A stretch of 59,341 bases of DNA, from positions 760 to 60,100 of the forward strand of contig DDHP01000090.1 of the NCBI GenBank assembly GCA_002338145.1, read 5' to 3'. The stretch comes from Deferribacteraceae bacterium UBA1873. GTDB lineage: Bacteria > Chrysiogenota > Deferribacteres > Deferribacterales > Flexistipitaceae. Shown piece by piece: positions 27,478 to 34,643 of the stretch. The notes under the pieces were generated by a model. The model searched no databases. It worked only from the letters and a program-made list of their open reading frames with translations, and was not told the DNA's origin. Each line of letters begins with the position of its first letter. Within the stretch, counting starts at the first letter, position 1. The position numbers and the translations under genes were made by a program.

Positions 27478-28157
27478 AATTTCTTACGGTATCCGGTCCT
27501 CCTTCCTCAGGTAAAACATCGATTATATTAAAAGTGATTGATGCTTTTAAAGAACGAGGGATGAATGTGGGCGTGGTAAAATTCGACTGCCTGGCTACGG
27601 ATGACGACACATTATATGAGAAAAAAGGTGTACATGTGAAGAAAGGGCTTTCGGGAGCTTTATGTCCTGACCACTATTTTGTAAGCAATGTTGAAGCATG
27701 TTTTGAGTGGGGCAAAAATCTTGAGCTGGATATTCTGATTAGTGAGAGTGCCGGATTGTGTAACAGATGCAGCCCCCATATTAAAGATATTATGGCCATA
27801 TGTGTTATTGACAATCTTAGTGGGGTTAACACGCCGAAGAAAGTTGGACCTATGCTCAAATCAGCTGATGTTGTTGTTATAACAAAGGGAGACATTGTTT
27901 CACAGGCGGAAAGGGAGGTTTTTGCATCCAGAGTGAAGAATGTGAATCCTAAAGCTATGATAATAAATGTAAATGGTGTGACAGGGCAGGGGGCTTTTGA
28001 ACTTTCAGGATTTTTATTTGACTCGGATGAACATGAAACGCTTAAAGGCAAAAAGCTAAGATTTTCCATGCCATCAGCACTGTGTTCATACTGTCTGGGT
28101 GAGACAAGAATTGGTGAGCAATACCAGATGGGTAATGTCAGAAAAATGAATTCATAG
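27474..28157 (+). CDS. HypB/UreG-like SIMIBI GTPase with two CxxC pairs
   Basis: A 227-residue P-loop protein with Walker A GPPSSGKTS (8-16), a Walker-B-like LDILISESAG (85-94) and TKGD (137-140) in place of NKxD. That layout is typical of the HypB/UreG/CobW metallochaperone GTPases. Two CxxC pairs stand out: Cys96/Cys99 immediately after the Walker B region (GLCNRCSPH) and Cys204/Cys207 near the C-terminus (ALCSYCLGE). They could bind a metal or an Fe-S cluster. It lies between the solute-binding protein and the ABC ATPase, overlapping the former by 4 bases. A role in metal or cofactor insertion is inferred from the family; the client is unknown. Confidence 0.8.
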   Translation: MKFLTVSGPPSSGKTSIILKVIDAFKERGMNVGVVKFDCLATDDDTLYEKKGVHVKKGLSGALCPDHYFVSNVEACFEWGKNLELDILISESAGLCNRCSPHIKDIMAICVIDNLSGVNTPKKVGPMLKSADVVVITKGDIVSQAEREVFASRVKNVNPKAMIINVNGVTGQGAFELSGFLFDSDEHETLKGKKLRFSMPSALCSYCLGETRIGEQYQMGNVRKMNS

Positions 28158-28166
28158 GGGTGGAAA

Positions 28167-29177
28167 ATGCAAACAGCAGCAAGCAGTGCTATAGAAGAAC
28201 TGAAAATTAGAGAACTTCTGGAGAAATATCCTTTTGTAAAAGACTATTTCGACGCTTTTGGTCTTGACGATTATGCTGATTATCAGGAAAAAACATTTTG
28301 TGAATATATTGAATATTTGTCAGAAGATTTTCTTGAGGAAAACGGGCTGGAAAAAGGTGCTCTGCTAGAGTCAATTACCGATCTTCTTGATACGATGGAG
28401 ACGGAAGAGCAGGAGGATGTTAACAGTATAACAATATATGGCGGGAAAGATAAATTCGGAAATCCGGAGAATATTAAACTTAATATTAATAAGGGTGAAG
28501 TGGTTTGCATTGTAGGACCTACAGGTTCCGGAAAAAGCCGTTTATTGGCAGATATAGAGTGGGTGGCACAAAAGGATACCCCCACCGGCAGACTGGTTCA
28601 CATTAACGGGGATAAACCGGATAAGAAATGGCGGTTTTCCATAGAACACAAGCTTGTGGCTCAGTTAAGTCAGAATATGAACTTTGTAATGGATTTGACT
28701 GTTGAAGAGTTTGTGAAGATGCATGCCGAAAGTAGGCTTGTGGAAAATCCGGATATTAAAGTGGACGAAGTTTTTAATCTGGCGAATGAATTGGCGGGAG
28801 AGCCTTTTGAAAGGGATACCCAGATTACATCCCTCAGCGGAGGGCAGTCAAGGGCTCTGATGATTGCTGATACTGCAGTTTTAAGTAAATCTCCCATTGT
28901 TTTGATTGATGAAATTGAAAATGCAGGAATAGATAGACAAAAAGCCTTGAATCTTTTGGTAAAAAAGGAAAAAATTGTATTGATGGCTACTCATGATCCC
29001 ATTTTGGCTTTGCTGGGGAATAAAAGACTTGTGATAAAAAACGGCGGTATTAGCAAAATTATTGAAGTGGATGATACCGAGAGAAGACTGCTGCCAAAAC
29101 TCCGGGAAATCGATAACAAACTGCTGGAGTACAGGAACAGACTGAGAAACGGCGAAATACTGGATGGAGTAAATTAA
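28167..29177 (+). CDS. ABC ATPase without permease, with DUF1858-like N-terminus
   Basis: A 336-residue soluble protein. Residues about 8-75 form a helical segment (IRELLEKYPFVKDYFDAFGL) that resembles DUF1858 and echoes the N-terminus of the solute-binding fusion two genes upstream. An ABC nucleotide-binding domain follows, with Walker A GPTGSGKS (117-124), signature LSGGQ (223-227), Walker B IVLIDEIE (244-251) and H-loop His276. No membrane permease gene is in the operon. The single domain and lack of permease recall the methanogen AtwA/A2-type activators and other soluble ABC proteins, but similarity to these was not tested. A GGGGTGG site precedes the ATG. Confidence 0.85.
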   Translation: MQTAASSAIEELKIRELLEKYPFVKDYFDAFGLDDYADYQEKTFCEYIEYLSEDFLEENGLEKGALLESITDLLDTMETEEQEDVNSITIYGGKDKFGNPENIKLNINKGEVVCIVGPTGSGKSRLLADIEWVAQKDTPTGRLVHINGDKPDKKWRFSIEHKLVAQLSQNMNFVMDLTVEEFVKMHAESRLVENPDIKVDEVFNLANELAGEPFERDTQITSLSGGQSRALMIADTAVLSKSPIVLIDEIENAGIDRQKALNLLVKKEKIVLMATHDPILALLGNKRLVIKNGGISKIIEVDDTERRLLPKLREIDNKLLEYRNRLRNGEILDGVN

Positions 29178-29201
29178 ATATAATAAATACAGGAGGAGAA
29201 T

Positions 29202-29441
29202 ATGCATGAAGGCTGCAGCGGAAACTTTACAAACGGTCAGGAAGTTGTTAATAAAATCAGAGCGATGGGATTTAATCAACAGAATGTCCCCATGCCATTT
29301 GAGTATAAATGTGAATGTGGGAATACTTTTATGTATGAGACTTTTGAGATGACTTGTCCCGAATGTAAAATGACTTACGGTGTTACTCCCTGTCATTGTT
29401 TTGATCCGGAAAATGTTATGGCAGCAGGAAAAAAGTATTAA
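29202..29441 (+). CDS. Small Cys-rich zinc-ribbon protein
   Basis: A 79-residue protein with seven Cys: Cys5, then CEC (37-39), CPEC (52-55) and CHC (64-66). The CxC-N12-CxxC spacing looks like a zinc ribbon or a small Fe-S binding domain. An AGGAGGAG ribosome-binding site lies 5-6 bases before the ATG. It is encoded 24 bases after the ABC ATPase and belongs to the same operon. I do not recognise the family; it may be a metal-binding partner of the GTPase and ATPase. Confidence 0.75.
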   Translation: MHEGCSGNFTNGQEVVNKIRAMGFNQQNVPMPFEYKCECGNTFMYETFEMTCPECKMTYGVTPCHCFDPENVMAAGKKY

Positions 29442-29471
29442 AAAATAAACTGTTTCAGGGTGTGTAGTGGA

Positions 29472-29783
29472 ATGAAAAGTAAAGAGAGTCGCATAACAAA
29501 AGATGCGAAAATTTTAAAAAAATTTGTACATGTGTACTGTAAAAAACATCATGGCATGTATCCTGAGAAATATTGTCCGGATTGCAAAAGAGTTCTTGAA
29601 TATGCTTTGCAAAAGGATGAAAAATGTCCTCTTAATCCCAAGCCCAAGTGCAAAGAATGCCATATACATTGCTATACACCGGAAATGAGGCAGGCCGTTA
29701 AAGACATTATGAGGTTTAGCGGGATGCACTTTGTCAAACGTGGCAGGTTGGACTGGCTTTTCCGGTATATTTTTATACTTTGA
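29472..29783 (+). CDS. YgbA-family protein (nitrous oxide-stimulated promoter family)
   Basis: A 103-residue basic protein with seven Cys: Cys23, CPDC (35-38), Cys52, CKEC (60-63) and Cys67. The ITKDAKILKKFVHVYCKKHH opening and the KCKECHIHCYTP segment are characteristic of the YgbA_NO family, whose E. coli member is induced by nitrosative stress. The start could be this ATG or the in-frame GTG at 29460; neither has a strong ribosome-binding site. As the last gene of the FNR-box operon it points to NO or low oxygen as the operon signal. Biochemical function unknown. Confidence 0.78.
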   Translation: MKSKESRITKDAKILKKFVHVYCKKHHGMYPEKYCPDCKRVLEYALQKDEKCPLNPKPKCKECHIHCYTPEMRQAVKDIMRFSGMHFVKRGRLDWLFRYIFIL

Positions 29784-29873
29784 TTCCGGAATTTCGTTAT
29801 ATACCAGTCAAAAAACTGTATTTTTGTTCCCACCGGCAGGCGGCATCTCTTACAAAAAGAAAATAAAAGAGTC

Positions 29874-29896
29874 ACCTCCTTCTATAAGAAGGAGGT
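29874..29896 (-). terminator. Hairpin overlapping the stop of the glycogen operon's last gene
   Basis: ACCTCCTTCT (29874-29883) and AGAAGGAGGT (29887-29896) form a perfect 10-bp stem with a 3-base loop. Read on the minus strand it is followed by a loose T-rich tract (GACTCTTTTATTTTC). It covers the stop codon of the branching enzyme gene. The 98-base gap between the convergent genes holds nothing else recognisable. Confidence 0.55.
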
Positions 29897-31456
29897 ATAG
29901 CTTATTTCCTGAAAGATACTGTTTTTGGTTTCACATTTAGCCAGAAAACGTTCATCTACGCCGGTATTTAACATCTGTTCCAAACGTAGGAAGTTGTGTA
30001 AATGTTCTTTTGTTCTTTTGAGAGCATATTCGGTTGCTGTCCCTGTTGTTATCAGAAAAGCCCAATCACTGCTCTGGGCCAGCAAAAGTTCCCTGGCCAT
30101 CTGATTTAAAATGCGTTTTTTGTCACTGTCTGAGGTCTCGTTGTATTTTCGGGCCAGATCGCTTATTTTCTTAACGGCATAGTCCAGATGTCTGTATATC
30201 CAGTCGTTTCCACCGTTTAACCACACCTCATAATATCCTTTGTCCCCCCACGATGAGGGATTGACGTTTACAACCTGGTTAGTTCTGTATTTTTTCAGAT
30301 ATTCCGAAGGGGTGACAGGTTCTATCGTGTTGTCGTTATTCATGTATCTGAAAGTATTTGCAAGAAATTCAGGGCCTTCAAACCACCAGTGGCCAAACAG
30401 TTCGGCGTCGTAAGGAGAACAGATCAAAGGTGCTCTGTCCATAAGTGGTGCTAATTCCTGGATTTGCTTTGATCTTTCCGAAACAAAATGACGGGCATGC
30501 TCAGATACTTTGTTGATTGCATTTCCTCTTACATAAGGCTCTTTATGATCACTTTTGCCTGTGATTTTGTAGTACTTTATGCCGGTAAAAACCCTTGCTC
30601 CATCCGGACTAATGTAAGGTTTTATATACTCCATGTCCAAATCGTATCCTATATCCCTGTAAAAGTCCCTGTAATTAAAATCACCGGGATAACCCTCTTT
30701 TGAACTCCAGACCTGTTTGGAAGAATGGAAGTCCCTGGCAAAAGCGGCAGTTCCGGTTTTTGTGTAAACAGGGGCGTATACTCCGTATTTCGGTCTCGGT
30801 TTTGAGTAAAGAATACCGTGTGTATCTGTGAAAAAGTATTTTATACCGTATTCAGAAAGAATTGTTTCCAGTCCCTGATAGTAAGCACATTCCGGCAGCC
30901 AGATTCCGGCAGGTTTTTGATTAAAATGTTTTTGGTAATTGTTTACAGCGATTTCAATTTGTGCTTTTACGCCTTTACTGAAATGTGCCATAAACGGGAG
31001 GAAACCATGTGTTGCTGCGCAGGTTATAATTTCTAATATCCCCTTTTCCTGGAATTTGTTATAGCCGGCAAGTATATTTCTGTCCAGATTGGTTCTGAAA
31101 TAATTTAATAGTGTTGTGAATCTTTCCAGATAGAATTCCGCTGTTTTGTTAAATTCCGGTTCTGCTTTTGTCCTGTCTATTTCTTTTTTACTGAGTGTTA
31201 TCATTTTCTGCAAATACTTCTCATACCGCTCTTTCAGCATGTTGTCGCTGAGCATTTCACACAATGTCGGTGTTAAAGAGACGGTAAGTTTAACATTGAT
31301 GTTTTCTTTTTGAAGCGTTTCCAGTTGCATAAGAAGCGGAAGGTAGCATTCCGATATTGCTTCATAAAGCCAGTGTTCTTCAAGGAAATATTCGTATTCT
31401 GGATGTTTTATAAAGGGCAGGTGGGAATGAAGTACCAGCATCCAATATCCTGTCAT
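29882..31456 (-). CDS. GH57 1,4-alpha-glucan branching enzyme
   Basis: Introduces alpha-1,6 branches into glycogen. The 524-residue protein opens with the GH57 motif VLHSHLPF (8-15). The nucleophile Glu189 lies in IWLPECAY and the acid/base Asp350 in SPYDAELFGHWWFEG. Both positions and the helical C-terminal domain (RKYNETSDS through LLLAQSSDWAFL) match the bacterial GH57 branching enzymes (DUF1957 type). It is the last gene of the minus-strand glycogen operon. Its ATG shares one base with the DUF4912 stop (TAATG). No GH13 GlgB is in the cluster, so this is probably the branching activity for glycogen. Confidence 0.92.
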   Translation of the reverse strand: MTGYWMLVLHSHLPFIKHPEYEYFLEEHWLYEAISECYLPLLMQLETLQKENINVKLTVSLTPTLCEMLSDNMLKERYEKYLQKMITLSKKEIDRTKAEPEFNKTAEFYLERFTTLLNYFRTNLDRNILAGYNKFQEKGILEIITCAATHGFLPFMAHFSKGVKAQIEIAVNNYQKHFNQKPAGIWLPECAYYQGLETILSEYGIKYFFTDTHGILYSKPRPKYGVYAPVYTKTGTAAFARDFHSSKQVWSSKEGYPGDFNYRDFYRDIGYDLDMEYIKPYISPDGARVFTGIKYYKITGKSDHKEPYVRGNAINKVSEHARHFVSERSKQIQELAPLMDRAPLICSPYDAELFGHWWFEGPEFLANTFRYMNNDNTIEPVTPSEYLKKYRTNQVVNVNPSSWGDKGYYEVWLNGGNDWIYRHLDYAVKKISDLARKYNETSDSDKKRILNQMARELLLAQSSDWAFLITTGTATEYALKRTKEHLHNFLRLEQMLNTGVDERFLAKCETKNSIFQEISYTSFL

Positions 31457-32178
31457 TACTGTGCCCCCTTTGCAGTGTTATAAGAGCTGAACATTTTCAT
31501 CTTCCTGTGGATAAACTCTCCGCTGCCAATAATTTTTTCACCTGCAATGGAGTACTCTAAAAGTTTCTCTGAATTTTCATTTATCTGCATAAATTCTGTG
31601 TCTGTATCGGTGCTGATTTTATCAGATGGCATCTTTATTTTGGCGGAAGTGAGTATATTTATACGCTTTCCGTCGTTGTAGAAAGCATCCAGTTCAGCCC
31701 ATAGGATACTGTCATTAATCCTTGAATCATTTAGGTAATAATTTCCTATATCATAAACGGGGCTGAATGCAATCCTTTCCATTTGGGAGTTATTTTCACC
31801 GGAAATAAAAAAGCTTAGTACAAGCTTGCATTTGGATAAGTCCCTCTCTCCTGTATACTTTGCCAACGTCGTTGCGGTAACTTCCCAAAATGCGAACGCA
31901 TTGGCCGGATTTATCGGTAAAAGTACAAGTGTATCCACATTATACTTTTCCGGCAAAGTGATTTCCGGTTCCGGATTTATACCATCCGAAGGGAAATTTG
32001 TAATTGCAGCGCTGGTGCCTTTATCTCCTCCGGCCACTGATTTTTCTGTCAGATTTACAGTTTCTATATCTTCTATTGCTGAAATAAGCTCTTTCTTGCT
32101 CATTTTACTTCTCCCGGGGATGTTGTGCTTCCGGGCAATTTCATAAAGCTTTTTCTTTGTCATGTTTTGCTTTTCCAT
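31456..32178 (-). CDS. DUF4912 protein with Rho N-terminal-like domain
   Basis: A 240-residue protein. Residues about 5-40 look like the SAP/Rho N-terminal helical domain (MTKKKLYEIARKHNIPGRSK, MSKKELISAI). Residues about 85-200 match DUF4912, including VDTLVLLPINPANAFAFWEV. DUF4912 genes are known beside GH57 glycogen enzymes in several deep-branching bacteria, and here it lies between glgA and the branching enzyme. The ribosome-binding site AAGGAG is inside the last codons of glgA. Its function is unknown; a nucleic-acid- or polysaccharide-binding role is only a guess. Confidence 0.85.
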   Translation of the reverse strand: MEKQNMTKKKLYEIARKHNIPGRSKMSKKELISAIEDIETVNLTEKSVAGGDKGTSAAITNFPSDGINPEPEITLPEKYNVDTLVLLPINPANAFAFWEVTATTLAKYTGERDLSKCKLVLSFFISGENNSQMERIAFSPVYDIGNYYLNDSRINDSILWAELDAFYNDGKRINILTSAKIKMPSDKISTDTDTEFMQINENSEKLLEYSIAGEKIIGSGEFIHRKMKMFSSYNTAKGAQ

Positions 32179-32181
32179 GAT

Positions 32182-33597
32182 TTAACTCCTTAGGATTGCA
32201 TAGTATACATTAAGATATTCTTCTGCCGATTTTTTCCAGGAAAAATCCTGGCTCATAGCTGTTTTTCTAAATGCATTAAGTTTTTTTCTGTTCTGGTAAC
32301 AATGCTTTGCTTCCTCTATCTTTTTAATAAAGGCATCAATATTGAAATCTTCAAATACAAAGCCATAGCCGCCTTTTTCGTTTATATCAATTACAGTATC
32401 CTTTAATCCACCGGTTTTTCTTACTACGGGCAGTGTCCCATATCTTAGGGCTATTAACTGGGAAATTCCGCAGGGTTCAAAAACCGAAGGCATCAGATAA
32501 AAGTCAGCGGATGCATAAACGCGTCTACTTAAAGGTTCCCTGAATCCTCGTATGAAAAAGATATCGTCGCTGTTATCTGAAAACTTTTTTAACTCCATGC
32601 AGCAATCTTCGTCCCCATCACCAAGAACTAACAGTGAATAGTCACGAAAAACCCCTCTCTGTAGCGATTTTATAACCAGTTCCATCCCTTTTTGATGTGT
32701 CAGGCGTGAAACTATTGCAAAAAGAGGCTTTTTGCTTTCAAAACCGAACTCACTTGCAAAGTAGTATTTGTTTTCATCTTTTTTTTCAAGGCTGTCAGCA
32801 GAATATGTCTTGTATATATATTTATCGGTTTGTGGGTTCCATAAGTTATAGTCGATTCCGTTTAGAATACCAACTAGCTTATAACTGTATTTACGTAATA
32901 CTCCATCCAAACCGAAACCAAATTCTTTGCTCTTTATTTCTTCTGCATAGCTGGGGCTGACCGTACCCACTTTATTCGACAGCACTATGGCAGCTTTAAG
33001 AAAATTTACTCTGCCAAAATATTCCAGACATTCCACATGAAAATACGATTTGTCTATACCTAAATCATCCAAAATCTTAGGCTCATTGATTCCCTGAAAT
33101 GCAAGATTATGGATACTGAAAAATACTTTTGGTTTTTTCGTTTTGATTTTATCCAGAAGTAACGGTATAAAAGAGGTTTGCCAGTCATGACAGTGTATAA
33201 TATTTGCTGAGAATTTATCGGAAAGAATAAAGTTAATCACAGCTTTGCAAAATGCAAAATATCTTAGTGTATTGTCGGGGAAATCCCCTCTGTTGTTTCC
33301 GTAAATGCCTTCACGTCCGAACAGGTATTCGTTGAAAAAGAAATAGTAATCCACACTGTTTTCCCTGAGGGTGAGTATATCAAACTCGTAAACATGTTTC
33401 CCCACTTCTGCCCAGCTTTTGTAACACTGCGTCAAATGACTTTTTCTTCTGGAAATCACAGATAAATAAGCAGGGCTGAATATTGCAACACTTTCTCCAA
33501 GGCTCGCCTGCCTCAAAGGAAGTGTTCCCACCACATCAGCTAACCCTCCTGTCTTGGAAAAGGGATAAACTTCACTTGATACATGAACAATATTCAT
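32182..33597 (-). CDS. glgA: Glycogen synthase (GT5)
   Basis: Extends alpha-1,4-glucan from a nucleoside diphosphate glucose. The N-terminal motif VSSEVYPFSKTGGLADVVG contains the KTGGL donor-binding site. The C-terminal GT-B half has VSRLTHQKGMEL and the ExFxPCGISQL segment with the conserved acid. The product is 471 residues. I chose the ATG at 33597 (GGAGGG 7 bases upstream) over a TTG two codons earlier. The start is right at the galT stop (TTGATCATG). Confidence 0.95.
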   Translation of the reverse strand: MNIVHVSSEVYPFSKTGGLADVVGTLPLRQASLGESVAIFSPAYLSVISRRKSHLTQCYKSWAEVGKHVYEFDILTLRENSVDYYFFFNEYLFGREGIYGNNRGDFPDNTLRYFAFCKAVINFILSDKFSANIIHCHDWQTSFIPLLLDKIKTKKPKVFFSIHNLAFQGINEPKILDDLGIDKSYFHVECLEYFGRVNFLKAAIVLSNKVGTVSPSYAEEIKSKEFGFGLDGVLRKYSYKLVGILNGIDYNLWNPQTDKYIYKTYSADSLEKKDENKYYFASEFGFESKKPLFAIVSRLTHQKGMELVIKSLQRGVFRDYSLLVLGDGDEDCCMELKKFSDNSDDIFFIRGFREPLSRRVYASADFYLMPSVFEPCGISQLIALRYGTLPVVRKTGGLKDTVIDINEKGGYGFVFEDFNIDAFIKKIEEAKHCYQNRKKLNAFRKTAMSQDFSWKKSAEEYLNVYYAILRS

Positions 33598-33599
33598 GA

Positions 33600-34604
33600 T
33601 CAACCCTCCAATACTTTTGCAGCTTTTTCCGGAGACACTGGATTTATAAAGGTATTATTTATTATTTCCATACCCCCTGTTTTATTCAGTCTCGGAATAA
33701 TTTCCAGGTGCCAGTGAAAAAAAGGATTATCTGCATTGTATCTGCCAAAATCAGGGATGTGACAGCTTACCGGTGAAACGTAAATGCCCATGTTTATAGG
33801 GGGATTACCCAGTTTGTTTTCCAGTTTTTTGAATACATTAAATGTGATTTCAGCAAGTGAGAGATAGTTTGTCCCTTTGCTGAAGAAGTCATGTTGGTGC
33901 GAATAAGGATATATATGTATTTCAAAAGGATAATCCGAAGCATATGGAATAACGGCGCAAAAATCGCTGTTGCTTTCAATTATTCGCTCACCTTTATTTT
34001 TTTCAAAGTCAATGATATCGCAGATAAGACATCTATCGTGCATCAGGTAATAATTTTGCATAGATTTTAATAGGTCAACAACGGTGTTAGGTATTACAGG
34101 TGTTGCCAGAATCTGGGAGTGGGGATGGAGTATAGAGGCTCCACCGGAATAACCGTAATTTTTAAAAAGTGAAAAATATTTTAGTCGAACATCCTTCTTG
34201 AGATCCATAACCCTTTTTTTGAAAATATCGAACATATCGTACAGTAAAAGTTTTGAATGTTCGGACAGAGTTAAAAAATGTTCCCTGCTTTCGATGATAA
34301 TTTCGTGTGCACCGGTGCCGGAGACTTCTGAATACGGGCCTGCAGCGGATTTTGCAAGCTGTTTTTCCACCTGAAGTGCTGGAAATTTATTGGGGATAAC
34401 ACGTCTCTCCCAATCATCTGTCTGACTGCTCTTTCTGAGAAGTTCCATCGGGGTATTTTTTTCCCCTCCGGGGCAAAAGGGGCATGTGGTAGTATCTTCA
34501 ATGTCTTTTACCGTTTCAATATTAAAATAACCTTTTTTGTCACTTCGCTTTTCATCTATCAAAACCCATCTTTTCTTCAGTGGATTAAATCTGAATTCAG
34601 ACAT
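33600..34604 (-). CDS. galT: Galactose-1-phosphate uridylyltransferase
   Basis: Transfers UMP between glucose and galactose 1-phosphates; in a glycogen cluster it may supply or recycle UDP-glucose or glucose 1-phosphate. The 334-residue HIT-superfamily protein has the CPFCPGGEKNTP zinc segment, the catalytic HPHSQILATP motif and the WHLEIIPR motif near the C-terminus. Placement between glgA and a GH57 enzyme is unusual for a Leloir gene, so its in vivo substrate may be a different sugar phosphate. Confidence 0.9.
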   Translation of the reverse strand: MSEFRFNPLKKRWVLIDEKRSDKKGYFNIETVKDIEDTTTCPFCPGGEKNTPMELLRKSSQTDDWERRVIPNKFPALQVEKQLAKSAAGPYSEVSGTGAHEIIIESREHFLTLSEHSKLLLYDMFDIFKKRVMDLKKDVRLKYFSLFKNYGYSGGASILHPHSQILATPVIPNTVVDLLKSMQNYYLMHDRCLICDIIDFEKNKGERIIESNSDFCAVIPYASDYPFEIHIYPYSHQHDFFSKGTNYLSLAEITFNVFKKLENKLGNPPINMGIYVSPVSCHIPDFGRYNADNPFFHWHLEIIPRLNKTGGMEIINNTFINPVSPEKAAKVLEG

Positions 34605-34643
34605 CTATTAATAACCTCCGGTGTTGTTTTGTGGTAGATGTTC

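Noticed and set aside
28167..29177. Calling the ABC ATPase a methyl-coenzyme M reductase A2 homologue
   Set aside because: It has one ATPase domain where the methanogen protein has two, and no mcr or methanogenesis gene is present; only a loose analogy remains.
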